64,000 nt of DNA from Gallionellaceae bacterium (GTDB lineage Bacteria; Pseudomonadota; Gammaproteobacteria; Burkholderiales; Thiobacillaceae), in NCBI GenBank assembly GCA_028714875.1, contig JAQTLN010000016.1, positions 1 to 64,000 on the forward strand, written 5' to 3'. Position numbers and translations under genes: made by a program. Under the pieces are notes generated by a model. The model was not told the origin of the DNA and ran no database searches. It worked only from the letters and a program-made list of their open reading frames with translations. Positions 45,558-54,857 of the stretch are shown one piece after another; within the stretch, counting starts at the first letter, position 1, and every line of letters starts with the position of its first letter.

Positions 45558-45977
45558 ATGGCAATTCGCCACGACTCGGACTTCCAGCCCATGAGCGAGA
45601 TCAACGTCACGCCGCTGGTGGACGTGATGCTGGTACTGCTGGTGATCTTCATGGTCACCGCGCCGTTCATCCTGCAATCGGTAAAGGTACGCCTGCCGGA
45701 AACCTCGCCGGTGGCGGCGCTGAAGCCCGCGCCCGCGCTGGTGGTCAGCGTACAGGCGGACGGCATGGTGTTTCTCGGCCGCGAGGGGATCGACCTGACG
45801 CTCCTGGAAGCCCGCCTGAAGGGTGAAATGGACAAGAACAGCGATCTCGTCCTGCAATTGCGCGCCGATACCGGCGTGCCCTACGGCCGCATCACCGAAG
45901 TCATGGCCGCCGCCAGCCGCGCCGGCGTCGCCAAGCTCACCTTCGTCACCGCCGCCGCTCCGCAGGGGAACAAGTGA
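45558..45977 (+). CDS. exbD: ExbD/TolR-family biopolymer transport protein
   Basis: 139 aa. One TM helix (VDVMLVLLVIFMVTAPFIL) preceded by the proton-carrying Asp in INVTPLVDVMLVLLV. The periplasmic C-terminal domain has LQLRADTGVPYGRITEVM. It overlaps the GTG start of tonB by 4 nt (GTGA). Confidence 0.93.
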   Translation: MAIRHDSDFQPMSEINVTPLVDVMLVLLVIFMVTAPFILQSVKVRLPETSPVAALKPAPALVVSVQADGMVFLGREGIDLTLLEARLKGEMDKNSDLVLQLRADTGVPYGRITEVMAAASRAGVAKLTFVTAAAPQGNK

Positions 45978-48289
45978 TTCCAGCCGCATTCGCGCGCGCG
46001 GTCGCGGCACGCCTCGGTGGCGTGCTGGCTCGCCTGGAGCCGCGTCATTGGGTCGCCCTGGTCGGCAGTGCCGCGCTGCACCTGGGGGTATTTCTCGGCC
46101 TCAGCCAGGCGCCGCCACCCCTGCCGCCGCCGCTGACCTTCGAGGTCACACTGGAACCACCCCCCGCCGCGAAACAGCCCAGGACTCGCCATGTCGAGGC
46201 GAAACCCAAGGCGAGCAAGGCGAAAGCAAAAAAACGTCTGGCGAAGAAGAAACCCCTCAAGCCGTTGGTGCGCGAGCCGCATACGATGGAAGCGGAATGG
46301 AAAAGCGAAACGCGGCCAGCCAAGGACACTCCGGTGGTCACACTGCCGGATGCGCACGCCATCGGCATCAATGTGGCCAGCGCCGTCGGCCGCGTCGCGC
46401 CCGCCAAACTGGCCAGCGTGAGTACCCGCTCCAGTTCCGCCGAGACGGCGGCCGCCGCCAATAGCAGCGCGGCCAGTTCACTGAGCGAGCCTGGCGGAAA
46501 ATCCGGTGCTGGCAATGGCGCGGCCAGCGGAGGTGACCCGGGCATCGCCCTGGCCGCCGCGCACGGACTCGGCAAGACCCAGGCGCTCTCCGCCAACAGC
46601 GGCGCCGGCGCTCAGGGCAGCGATGCGCTGGCCGGCAGTGCCGCCGCCTCCGGCAACTTCGCGGCGGCCGCGCTGTCCGCTAGCGCCGCCGCCGGTAGCA
46701 GCCTCAATCGCGCCGCCAGCGGTGGTGGCCACAGCGTGCAGGCCAGCGATTTCAGTTCACACAACCCCGGTGCCCTGGTGGCCGTCGAATCCAGCGGCGA
46801 ACCCGGCGGCGTGCGTCTGACCATGGCCGGCGTCCTCTCCAGCCTGGCCGCGCTTCCCGCCGGTAACGGCAGTCTGGCCAGCGGCCAGCTTAGTGGCATG
46901 GCCGGACACAGCGCGGCCACCGCCGGCCAGGGCAGCCCGGCCAATCTGGCGACCGCCTCCAGCAGCGGACAACCCGCCGTGGTCGCCGCCGCTGGGCCGA
47001 CCCGCGCCGGCGCGGGCAGCGAAACCAGCGCCGCCAGCGAGCGTGGTGCGGCGGCGAGCGGCGGTTCAGGCGCCGGCAGTCTGGCCAGTGTCGCCGCCGG
47101 TAGCGTTATTCCGTCCAGCAAGCCCAGCAGCGGCCAAGGCGGCGCCAAAGAAAGTGACAAGCCGGTCAGCGGCGCGCTGGCCGGCGCCGTCGCACCCGCG
47201 AGCGTGGGCAAAACCGCCCTGGCCAGCATCGGTGGCGGCGATAGCGCCGGGCGGGCACCGGCGGCGCGCAAGAACACACCCGGCGGCGGTGAGGCCGTCG
47301 GCAAATCGGCTGCCGCCGCGGCGACACCGGCGGATTTGGTGAACGGTGGTGGCAAGCTGGCGCGGGCTGCCGGCGCCGGCAGCCAGGCTGGCGCGAATGC
47401 CGGTGCCGGTGGCGTGGATTCGGGCGCCGCGGACGGCAGCCCGCATGGCCTGTCCGGCGCGGGAGCCGCCAGCGGCGCCGGCCGACTGGCCGCCGCGCCT
47501 TCCCTGGGCGGCGCCTTGCCGGGACAGGCCACGGCCAGCTTCGGATTGGCCAGCGGCCATGCCGCGCCCGCCGCGCTCGCCCCTGGCGAACCCGGCAGCG
47601 CGCCGCGCCTGGCCTTGGCCATGCAGGCGGTGCCCGCCATCCTCGAGATGCGGCCGGGCGGCGCCCGCTCCAACTTCCGCGCCCAGGCCGGTGAAGGCGG
47701 TGGTGGCGCCGCGCGCGCGACCGCCGCGAGCCTGGACCAGGCCGGCGGCGGCCAGGGCACGCCGCTGCAAGGTCGCGCCGACACGACGCCCGGCCTTTCC
47801 AGCGCAAGCCACCAGGCCAGCGTCGGTGGCGGTGGCAACAACCCCGCCGGGACCGGAACACTGCAAGGTGTGAGGGTGGCCGCCGTGCAACAGATCCGCG
47901 CGGATAGCCAGGTGCGGCCGCTCGATGTGCTGGCGCCCTCCACTTATTGCCCGCTACCCGGCCATGTGCAGCCCGATAACCGTCCACGCGACACCACGCA
48001 GGACATTACCGAGAAGCCGGCGTATGCCAGTGACAACCCCAGTTTTTCCTTTCCCCTGCGCGCCTGGGCTTATGGCCACCAAGGCCGCGCGACCGTGCGG
48101 GTGCAGGTTCTGGAAGATGGCACGCCGGGGCAGATGTGGATCAAACAGAGCAGCGGCTCCGGTATTCTTGACGTGGATGCTCGGGAACAACTCGCCAAAT
48201 ATCGTTTCAAACCCGCCCGCAAGAACGGCCAGCCGGTCACGGCCTGGATCGACGTCCCGGTGGATTACCGCCTGAACGCCGAGAAATAA
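45974..48289 (+). CDS. tonB: Giant TonB-like protein with a long Ala/Gly/Ser-rich spacer
   Basis: 771 aa, about three times the usual TonB length. N-terminal TM segment near 26-45 (WVALVGSAALHLGVFLGL), then a Pro-rich and Lys-rich stretch (KPKASKAKAKKRLAKKKPLK). About 500 residues of Ala/Gly/Ser-rich low complexity follow. The C-terminal TonB domain is at about 690-771 (FPLRAWAYGHQGRATVRVQV ... YRFKPARKNGQPVTAWIDVP). It should span the periplasm and energise outer-membrane receptors. The GTG start overlaps exbD. No receptor gene is in the window. The spacer replaces the usual Pro-Lys/Pro-Glu rod. Confidence 0.9.
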   Translation: MIPAAFARAVAARLGGVLARLEPRHWVALVGSAALHLGVFLGLSQAPPPLPPPLTFEVTLEPPPAAKQPRTRHVEAKPKASKAKAKKRLAKKKPLKPLVREPHTMEAEWKSETRPAKDTPVVTLPDAHAIGINVASAVGRVAPAKLASVSTRSSSAETAAAANSSAASSLSEPGGKSGAGNGAASGGDPGIALAAAHGLGKTQALSANSGAGAQGSDALAGSAAASGNFAAAALSASAAAGSSLNRAASGGGHSVQASDFSSHNPGALVAVESSGEPGGVRLTMAGVLSSLAALPAGNGSLASGQLSGMAGHSAATAGQGSPANLATASSSGQPAVVAAAGPTRAGAGSETSAASERGAAASGGSGAGSLASVAAGSVIPSSKPSSGQGGAKESDKPVSGALAGAVAPASVGKTALASIGGGDSAGRAPAARKNTPGGGEAVGKSAAAAATPADLVNGGGKLARAAGAGSQAGANAGAGGVDSGAADGSPHGLSGAGAASGAGRLAAAPSLGGALPGQATASFGLASGHAAPAALAPGEPGSAPRLALAMQAVPAILEMRPGGARSNFRAQAGEGGGGAARATAASLDQAGGGQGTPLQGRADTTPGLSSASHQASVGGGGNNPAGTGTLQGVRVAAVQQIRADSQVRPLDVLAPSTYCPLPGHVQPDNRPRDTTQDITEKPAYASDNPSFSFPLRAWAYGHQGRATVRVQVLEDGTPGQMWIKQSSGSGILDVDAREQLAKYRFKPARKNGQPVTAWIDVPVDYRLNAEK

Positions 48290-48311
48290 CCTTTAACTGA
48301 GAGGACTCGCC

Positions 48312-49784
48312 ATGAAACTTCGCACCCTGCCCCTCCTGCTTGCTTTGCACGCCGCGCCCTTGCTGGCCGCCGCTCCGGCCGTTCCCGACCCCATGCAGGC
48401 CATGCAAATGGCGCTGCGCTACTACCAGATGGCGGCCAGCGCGGGCGATGCCGAGGCGCAGACCAAGATGGGCTGGCTGTTCGAGCAGGGCATGGGCGTG
48501 GCCAAGGATCTCGGCCAGGCCGCCAAGTGGTATGAACTCGCCGCCAAACAGAACGAACCGATCGGCCTCTACAACCTGGGCCTGCTGCTCCTGCGCGGCG
48601 ATGGTGTGACCAAGGATGCCGATCAGGCCGCCCGGCTGATGACCGGCGCCGCCGAACTCAACCTCGCCGCCGCCCAGTCACAACTGGCCACCATGTACGA
48701 AAAAGGTATCGGCTTGCCGGTCAACCTGGAGGCGGCCTTTGCCTGGACCCGCCGCGCCGCCGAACTGGGCGATGTGCCCGCGCAGAATAATCTCGGCATC
48801 AAGCATGCCTATGGTCTGGGCACCAAAACGGACTATCCGGAAGCGGTGAAGTGGTTTACCAAGGCAGCCGAAGCCGGCAATTCCGAAGCCCAGGGCAACC
48901 TCGGCCTGATCTACAAGGAAGGCCTGGGCGGCGTGAAGCAGGACTTGCTCGCCGCCGCCAACTGGCTGGCGCTGGCAGGCAGCCAGGGCCATGTGCAGTC
49001 GCAGAACCGCCTCGGCTGGATGTTCGAGAAAGGCCAGGGCCTACCGAAAAACATGGCGGAAGCCGGACGCTGGTTCCGCATGGCCGCCGAAGCGGGTGAC
49101 GCGCCTTCCGCCACCCACCTGGGCTGGCTGCTGGAGACCGGGGCGCTGGGTCAGGCGGACCTCGCCACCGCCTTGCCCTGGTATGAACGCGCCGCCGCCG
49201 CCGGTGACGCCGCCGCCCAGAACAATCTCGGCCGTCTCTACCGCGAAGGCCAGGGTGTGGCCGCCGACTACGCCAAGGCGCGCGACTGGCTGCTCAAGGC
49301 CAGCGCGAAAAACGAACCGCTCGCCTGGTACAACCTGGCGCTGATGGCGGAACAGGGGCAGGGACAGGCGCGTAATGAAACGGAAGCCCTGGCGCTCTAT
49401 GCCAAGGCCGCCGAGCAGGGCGTGGTGCCGGCGCAGAGCCGCCTGGGCTGGCTGCTACAGAAGAACGGCAAGACCGAGGATGCCGTGCGCTGGCTGACCC
49501 GCGCCGCCGAAGCCGGCGACATCACCGCGCAGAACAACCTGGGCGTGATCCAGGAACAAGGCAAGAACATGGGCGAGGCCGCGCGCTGGTATCGCAAAGC
49601 CGCCGAAGCCGGCGACAAGGTCGCCCAGCACAACCTGGGCGTGCTCTACCGCGACGGTATGGGTGTCGACAAGAACGAAGCCGAAGCCCTCGCCTGGTTC
49701 CAGAAATCCGCCGAACAGGGCTACGCCAAGGCGCAACTCAACCTCGGCCAGTTGTACGAAAAACTGGCGACGCAGAAAAAGTAA
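48312..49784 (+). CDS. Secreted Sel1-repeat protein
   Basis: 490 aa with a signal peptide (MKLRTLPLLLALHAAPLLAA). About thirteen Sel1-like repeats of 33-36 residues fill the rest (for example AVKWFTKAAEAGNSEAQGNL and AARWYRKAAEAGDKVAQHNL). Sel1 proteins are periplasmic scaffolds. GAGAGGAC precedes the ATG, 22 bp after tonB, so it is probably in the exbB-exbD-tonB operon and may organise the complex or its receptor. Confidence 0.88.
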   Translation: MKLRTLPLLLALHAAPLLAAAPAVPDPMQAMQMALRYYQMAASAGDAEAQTKMGWLFEQGMGVAKDLGQAAKWYELAAKQNEPIGLYNLGLLLLRGDGVTKDADQAARLMTGAAELNLAAAQSQLATMYEKGIGLPVNLEAAFAWTRRAAELGDVPAQNNLGIKHAYGLGTKTDYPEAVKWFTKAAEAGNSEAQGNLGLIYKEGLGGVKQDLLAAANWLALAGSQGHVQSQNRLGWMFEKGQGLPKNMAEAGRWFRMAAEAGDAPSATHLGWLLETGALGQADLATALPWYERAAAAGDAAAQNNLGRLYREGQGVAADYAKARDWLLKASAKNEPLAWYNLALMAEQGQGQARNETEALALYAKAAEQGVVPAQSRLGWLLQKNGKTEDAVRWLTRAAEAGDITAQNNLGVIQEQGKNMGEAARWYRKAAEAGDKVAQHNLGVLYRDGMGVDKNEAEALAWFQKSAEQGYAKAQLNLGQLYEKLATQKK

Positions 49785-49856
49785 GACGCGGTCTGGGCGC
49801 TAAGCCCATTCGACTTCCGCGATAATGCGCGTCATCCCATTCCCATCGAGACCCGC

Positions 49857-50198
49857 ATGAAAGCCCTGCCTTCTTCCTTGCTGGCGGCCGTCGCCGCCGT
49901 TTCCTTCGCCACCACCGCCCTGGCGGCCGATGAGTGGAACGGTTCCGACAAGATCAAGCATGTCGCGGTAAGCGCGGCATTCGGCACGGCCTCGGCCATG
50001 CACTTCGAGGACAAATGGGTCGCCTTCGGCGTCGCCATGATTCCCGGGGTGCTCAAGGAAGTCGCCGATAGTACGCGGAAGAACAACCACTTCAGCGGCA
50101 AGGATCTCGTCGCCGACGCCCTTGGCGCCGCGCTTGGTGTGCAGCTCGGCAACTGGATCGTCACCACGCGCGGTGTTGGTTATCGCGCGGCTTTCTGA
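49857..50198 (+). CDS. Small secreted YfiM-like (DUF2279) protein
   Basis: 113 aa with a signal peptide (MKALPSSLLAAVAAVSFATTALA). The body has DKIKHVAVSAAFGTASAMHF, VAMIPGVLKEVADS and FSGKDLVADALGAALGVQLG, a pattern shared with YfiM/DUF2279 proteins. Two hydrophobic stretches could associate with the membrane. Function unknown. Confidence 0.7.
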   Translation: MKALPSSLLAAVAAVSFATTALAADEWNGSDKIKHVAVSAAFGTASAMHFEDKWVAFGVAMIPGVLKEVADSTRKNNHFSGKDLVADALGAALGVQLGNWIVTTRGVGYRAAF

Positions 50199-50240
50199 GT
50201 CGCGCCATCCGCCACGCGGCGGGAATGGGCCAAGCTTGCC

Positions 50241-51140
50241 ATGACTCTGCAAGAACTGCGTTACCTGGTCGCCTTGGCCGATTGCGGCCATTTCGGGCAA
50301 GCCGCCGAGGCCTGTTGCGTCAGCCAGTCGACCCTCTCCACGGGCTTGAAGAAGCTGGAGGATTTTCTCGGTGTCATCGTGTTCGACCGCTCGCTGAAGC
50401 GGGTGACACCGACCCCGATCGGTCGTGAAATCGTCGAATCGGCGCGGCGTATCGTCGAAGAAGCCGCGCGCATTCGGGAACTCGCCAGTTATGCCAAGGA
50501 CCCGATGGACCGCACCGTTCACCTCGGCATCATTCCCACGCTAGGGCCGTATTACCTGCCGCATGTGCTGACCGAAGTGCGCGCGGCATATCCGAAACTG
50601 AGATTGCTGCTGCGTGAGGAAATGACCCCACACATGCTCACTCACCTGGCTGAAGGCAAGCTCGACGCCGGCTTGCTGGCGCTGCCGATCAGCGACCCGA
50701 GCCTGGAAGTGGTGCCGTTGTTCGTGGAGCCATTCCTCGCCGCCGTGCCCGCCGACCATCCGCTGGCCGCCGCCGCTGAAATCCATATCGATGAACTCGC
50801 CCGGGCCGGCCTGCTGTTGCTGGAGGAGGGCCATTGCCTGCGCGACCAGGCCCTGGCGGCCTGTCATCTGCAAGGGCTGAAAAGTGAGGAAATACGCGCC
50901 ACCAGCCTGGAAACCCTGCGTCAGATGGTGGCGATGGGCTTGGGTGTGACCCTCATCCCCACACTGGCCAGTGTCAGCCCGAGCGGTCAGCAGGTGGTGC
51001 TGAAACCGATCGCGGCCCCCGGCGCCTCGCGCGGCATCGGCCTGGTCTGGCGCCGCCGTTCACCGCTTGCCTATACGATGGCTCAATTGGCGGAAACGCT
51101 CGCCACCAAACTACCGCCGGGAACGCTGGCGATTGGGTAG
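50241..51140 (+). CDS. oxyR: LysR-family peroxide regulator OxyR
   Basis: 299 aa. The N-terminal winged HTH is LQELRYLVALADCGHFGQAA ... SQSTLSTGLKKLE. The redox centre is conserved: EEGHCLRDQALAACHLQG places Cys199 and Cys208 at the classical spacing, so H2O2 should form the activating disulfide. No oxidative-stress target gene is adjacent; ahpC/katG or grx are not in the window. Confidence 0.93.
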   Translation: MTLQELRYLVALADCGHFGQAAEACCVSQSTLSTGLKKLEDFLGVIVFDRSLKRVTPTPIGREIVESARRIVEEAARIRELASYAKDPMDRTVHLGIIPTLGPYYLPHVLTEVRAAYPKLRLLLREEMTPHMLTHLAEGKLDAGLLALPISDPSLEVVPLFVEPFLAAVPADHPLAAAAEIHIDELARAGLLLLEEGHCLRDQALAACHLQGLKSEEIRATSLETLRQMVAMGLGVTLIPTLASVSPSGQQVVLKPIAAPGASRGIGLVWRRRSPLAYTMAQLAETLATKLPPGTLAIG

Positions 51141-51154
51141 GTCTGGTATTCACT

Positions 51155-51215
51155 TGTAGCGCCGGCGTCTCGCCGGCTTCGTGGGCCTGATTAGAAGAAC
51201 GAAGCCGGCGCTACA
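51155..51215. repeat. REP-like palindrome, TGTAGCGC family, copy 4
   Basis: TGTAGCGCCGGCGTCTCGCC ... GGGCCTGATTAGAAG ... GAAGCCGGCGCTACA forms a nearly complete palindrome. It separates the convergent oxyR and ankyrin genes and could terminate both. Confidence 0.85.
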
Positions 51216-51217
51216 TT

Positions 51218-51805
51218 TCAATGCGGGCGCGGCATGAAGCTGACCACTTTCGCGCCATCTTGCGGTGGGCCTTTACGCGCGCCGCTGGAACAGGAGCCCC
51301 CTTCGGTATCCATGACCAAGCCTTCCGCTTCGTACAGCAGGTTGATGACGTCCACGTAGAAGCGCTCCTTGGCCATCATCAGCGCCGTGATGCCGCCTTC
51401 ATTGGGGGCTTTCACGTCGGCGCCAGCGCCGAGCAAGGCGGCGCAAACCGCGGCTTCACCGCCACCGGCGGCCAGCATCAGGGGGGTGAGGCCGAAGAAG
51501 ATGCGGGCGTTGACGTCGGCGCCGGCGTCGATCAGCGCCTGCACCACCGGGGCGAAGCCGCAATCGAGCTCGTGGTTGTACGCGGCTTTGAAAATCGGCG
51601 TCCAGCCATTGGCATCCTTGGCATTGGCGTCGGCGCCCGCTTCGAGCAGCGTATTGACGACATCGAGGTGCCCTTGCAGGGCGGCGAGATGCAGTGCGGT
51701 ATCACCCGCCTCGTCGAGTTCCTTGGGGTTGGCGCCAGCCGCCAGAAGGTTGCGGACTTGCGCGCTGTCGCCGGCGCGGGCGGCGTCGTGAAGTGCTGCG
51801 GACAT
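51218..51805 (-). CDS. Ankyrin-repeat protein
   Basis: 195 aa, with no signal peptide visible. Four ankyrin repeats: ALHDAARAGDSAQVRNLLAA, TALHLAALQGHLDVVNTLL, TPIFKAAYNHELDCGFAPVV and TPLMLAAGGGEAAVCAALL. A C-terminal non-repeat tail with GGSCSSGARKG follows. It is convergent with oxyR; ankyrin proteins next to peroxide-defence genes (such as AnkB with KatB in Pseudomonas) are known, but no catalase is here. A TATAAT box lies about 35 bp upstream on its strand. Confidence 0.85.
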   Translation of the reverse strand: MSAALHDAARAGDSAQVRNLLAAGANPKELDEAGDTALHLAALQGHLDVVNTLLEAGADANAKDANGWTPIFKAAYNHELDCGFAPVVQALIDAGADVNARIFFGLTPLMLAAGGGEAAVCAALLGAGADVKAPNEGGITALMMAKERFYVDVINLLYEAEGLVMDTEGGSCSSGARKGPPQDGAKVVSFMPRPH

Positions 51806-51836
51806 AGGTCAATCTCCGGGTGTTAAATACCCGAGT

Positions 51837-51842
51837 ATTATA
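51837..51842 (-). promoter_or_regulatory. Candidate -10 box of the ankyrin gene
   Basis: TATAAT on the minus strand, 31 bp before the ATG at 51805, just upstream of a short CGGGTATTTAACACCCG inverted repeat that could be an operator. No convincing -35 hexamer was found. Confidence 0.35.
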
Positions 51843-51843
51843 A

Positions 51844-52890
51844 TCAACTAATACTGGCCGGGTTGAAAATATTCATTGCGTCGAGTCCGCCGGTGAGCAC
51901 ATGGGCGTCGAATCCGCGCTGTGCCATGAGAAAGGCGGCGGTGCTGCTGCGGCGGCCGGTCTGGCAATAGAGGATGTAGGGGCGCGCCGGGTCCAGCGCC
52001 TTGGCGCGCAGGCGCAGCAGGTAGAGCGGCAAATTGAGGCTGCCCTTGAGTGCGCCATGCTTGTATTCGTCTTCCATGCGCACGTCGAGCAGCACGGCGC
52101 CGCGCCAGCGCACCATCGCCCCAGCCTCGTCGGCCGCCACCTGGTGGACCAGTGGTGCCTGCAACAGGATGCGGAAATCGCTGGCGGCCAGGCGCATGAG
52201 CAGGCCGTTGCTGAGCATGCTGACGGTGGCGTTGCGCGGTTCTCCGGAGATCAACGCATCCTCGCCGAAGCCCTGTCCGGGTTCCAGGCGCGCCAGCACC
52301 ACCGGCTTGCCCCCTTTGGTGGATCGCGTCACCTGGGCGCTGCCTTCACGGATCAGGTAGTAGTAGTCGCCCACCTCGCCCTGGCGGAGTATTTCCTGTC
52401 CCGCCACCACCGGCAGAGCCTCGAAGCGGCCGAACAGAGAGTGCAGGTTGGCTGGCGGCACGCGAGAGAAGGACTGGTTGCGCAGCAGGTCGAACAGCCA
52501 ACTCGGATCGTCGCCCTCGAATTCGGTCACTTCATAGGAGGTGGCCTGATCGCGCGCCACAAGGCGATCCAGAGCGTCATCGGCGAATGCCACCACCGCG
52601 CAGGGCGTGCGCGCCACGCAGGTATAGAGACGTGGCTTGAGACGGGCGAGCGGGTGGCGCGCGGCATCACCGCCGGCATGGATGACCAGGGACGGGGCAT
52701 CGGCATCCTCGGAGTCCAGCGAGACTTCCCCCTCCAGCAAGTAATAGGTGTCGTGATCCATTTCTTTACGCGCGAACAGCGTCTGGCCCGGGTCCAGATG
52801 CAGCACACGGCCTTGCTGGACGGCGAGTTGCAGGGCTTCGTCGGAAAGCCCGTTGAAGGGGACAAGTTGCGATAGTTGTGTGGTTTGCAT
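51844..52890 (-). CDS. Tandem cNMP-binding / rhodanese protein (catalytic Cys present)
   Basis: 348 aa. An N-terminal degenerate cNMP-binding-like fold spans about 1-130, and a clearer cyclic-nucleotide-binding domain about 140-250 (LRQGEVGDYYYLIREGSAQV, GFGEDALISGEPRNATVSML). A C-terminal rhodanese domain spans about 255-345 (LLDVRMEDEYKHGALKGSLN), with the active Cys in ILYCQTGRRSSTAAF. It has no HTH, so it is not a Crp-type DNA binder. AGGGA precedes the ATG. It is paralogous over its full length to 59833-60879. It likely couples ligand binding to sulfur transfer or redox sensing. Confidence 0.87.
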   Translation of the reverse strand: MQTTQLSQLVPFNGLSDEALQLAVQQGRVLHLDPGQTLFARKEMDHDTYYLLEGEVSLDSEDADAPSLVIHAGGDAARHPLARLKPRLYTCVARTPCAVVAFADDALDRLVARDQATSYEVTEFEGDDPSWLFDLLRNQSFSRVPPANLHSLFGRFEALPVVAGQEILRQGEVGDYYYLIREGSAQVTRSTKGGKPVVLARLEPGQGFGEDALISGEPRNATVSMLSNGLLMRLAASDFRILLQAPLVHQVAADEAGAMVRWRGAVLLDVRMEDEYKHGALKGSLNLPLYLLRLRAKALDPARPYILYCQTGRRSSTAAFLMAQRGFDAHVLTGGLDAMNIFNPASIS

Positions 52891-53055
52891 GTTCGATTTT
52901 CCCTGTACCGCCCCCGGTCGATTGTGGCCTCGGGGGCACCATCCCGAATTTAATGGAATATGTCATGCAAATGGCAATTGGCCTGCCCACCGGCGCTTCT
53001 TGTCCATGGATTGTGGATGGAGAAGATTTCGCCGACATCACAGCGCCGCATTCCG

Positions 53056-54846
53056 CTAACACGTGGTTGCCAGGTGCGGGCTGGGCGCGGTGAACCGCCC
53101 CGACGCCAGGAAGTCCATAAACGCCACCGGCGGCATCGGCTTGCTGAAGAAATAGCCCTGAGCGGAATCGCACTCATGCTGGCGCAGGAAATCGAGTTGC
53201 GCCTGGAGCTCCACGCCTTCCGCCGTCACTTGCAAGCCCAGGTTGTGCGACAAGGCGATCACCGCCAGGGTGATTTCCCGGTCGCTCTTGTCGCTGAGCA
53301 GGTCGCTTACGAAGGAGCGGTCGATCTTCAGTTTGTCGATGGGGAATTTCTTCAGGTAGGCCAGCGAGGAATAGCCGGTGCCGAAATCGTCGATGACGAT
53401 GCCCATGCCCAGCGCCTTCAGGTCATGCAGCAGGTTCGCGGCCAGGTCCGGACGTTCCATCAAGGCGCTCTCGGTCACCTCCAGCTCCAGCTGACCCGCC
53501 GCGATCCCGGATTCCAGAAGGAGGCCGTGGATACGCGAGGTCAGGCCGGGCTGGCGGAACTGGCGCGGCGAAATGTTTACGGACACCCGCGGCGTCTTCA
53601 GGCCCCGCGCCCGCCAGGCGGCGAGATCGCGGCACGCCTGCTGGATCACCCAATCACCGATCTGCACGATGACGCCGGTTTCCTCCGCGATGGGGATGAA
53701 CTTGTCCGGCGGGATCAGGCCGCGTTCCGGAGAGTGCCAGCGGATCAGCGCCTCGACACTGGACAGGGTGCCGCTGGCCAGGTCGAGAATGGGCTGGTAA
53801 TAGAGCTGAAACTCGTCACGCTCCAGGCTCCCCAGCAAGGTGTTTTCCAGCTCCAGCTTTTCCCGCGCCTGCTCGTTCATGATCGGGGCGAAGAATTGCG
53901 AATTGCCGCGCCCCCGCGCCTTGGCCTGATACATGGCGGTATCGGCGTTCTGCATAAGCGTATCGGCGCTCTCACCATCTTCCGGGTAGATGGCGATGCC
54001 GATGCTGGCGGCGGCATGGAGATTCTGGGTGCCCACCGTCATGGGCCGGCCGAGCGTGCTGTGGATCTTGGCCGCGACGGCGACGGCATTGGCTTCGTCT
54101 TCCAGGTTTTCCAGCACCACCACGAACTCGTCGCCGCCCAGGCGCGCCACCGTGTCCACGTCCCGGACGCTGGCGCGCAGACGACTGGCCACACTCATCA
54201 GCAGGAGATCGCCGGCGGCGTGGCCGAGGGAGTCGTTGACGTTCTTGAAACTGTCCAGATCGATGAACAACACCGCCAGGTGATGCCGTCGGCGCTGGGC
54301 GTTGGCCATGGCATGCTGGAGCCGGTCGCGCAGCAGCAAACGGTTGGGCAGGCCGGTCAACACGTCGTGATAGGCCAGTTTGCGTATCCGTTCCTCCGCC
54401 TCCTTGCGCGCGGAGACATCCATGAAGCTGGCCACGTAGTAGTCCGCCACGTCGCGGCCCTCCACCTCCATCCCGGGCACTACCTTGATGTGCAGCCACT
54501 TGGGATAGAGCGAGCCATCCTTGCGCCGGTCCCAGACTTCTCCCGTCCACACGCCCCGCTCGCGCAGGTCACGCCACATGGCCTGGTAGAAAGCCCTGTC
54601 GTGACGCCCGGACTTGAGCAGGCTGGGCGTCTGGCCCACAGCTTCTTCCGAGCTATACCCGGTGAGCTGGCTGAACCCGGGATTCACCGCGATGATGCGG
54701 TTGTCCTGATCGGTGATCATGATCGCGGCCGGGCTGCTTTCGAACATGGTGGCGAACAGGCGCTGGCAATGCAGCGTCTCCTTGCTGCCGCCATCGCCGT
54801 CTTCACAGCTCACCAGCGCGGTGACGGCGGGGAATGTCGTGTCCAT
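53056..54846 (-). CDS. PAS-GGDEF-EAL c-di-GMP cyclase/phosphodiesterase
   Basis: 596 aa, cytoplasmic. PAS near 20-155 (FESSPAAIMITDQDNRIIAVNPG), GGDEF near 165-325 (VARLGGDEF intact, RDVD I-site-like five residues before), EAL near 335-580 (SSVEALIRW, IDDFGTGYSSLAYLKKF). ATG 54846 was chosen because GAGGGGAACGG precedes it; the track GTG at 54861 lies in the upstream gene. It is the last gene of the STAS-chemoreceptor-GGDEF/EAL operon, 11 bp after the chemoreceptor. Confidence 0.92.
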   Translation of the reverse strand: MDTTFPAVTALVSCEDGDGGSKETLHCQRLFATMFESSPAAIMITDQDNRIIAVNPGFSQLTGYSSEEAVGQTPSLLKSGRHDRAFYQAMWRDLRERGVWTGEVWDRRKDGSLYPKWLHIKVVPGMEVEGRDVADYYVASFMDVSARKEAEERIRKLAYHDVLTGLPNRLLLRDRLQHAMANAQRRRHHLAVLFIDLDSFKNVNDSLGHAAGDLLLMSVASRLRASVRDVDTVARLGGDEFVVVLENLEDEANAVAVAAKIHSTLGRPMTVGTQNLHAAASIGIAIYPEDGESADTLMQNADTAMYQAKARGRGNSQFFAPIMNEQAREKLELENTLLGSLERDEFQLYYQPILDLASGTLSSVEALIRWHSPERGLIPPDKFIPIAEETGVIVQIGDWVIQQACRDLAAWRARGLKTPRVSVNISPRQFRQPGLTSRIHGLLLESGIAAGQLELEVTESALMERPDLAANLLHDLKALGMGIVIDDFGTGYSSLAYLKKFPIDKLKIDRSFVSDLLSDKSDREITLAVIALSHNLGLQVTAEGVELQAQLDFLRQHECDSAQGYFFSKPMPPVAFMDFLASGRFTAPSPHLATTC

Positions 54847-54857
54847 GTCCGTTCCCC

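Noticed and set aside
46612-47943. Minus-strand 443-aa Pro/Ala-rich ORF opposite tonB
   Set aside because: Mirror of the Ala/Gly/Ser spacer codons; no start signal or domain.
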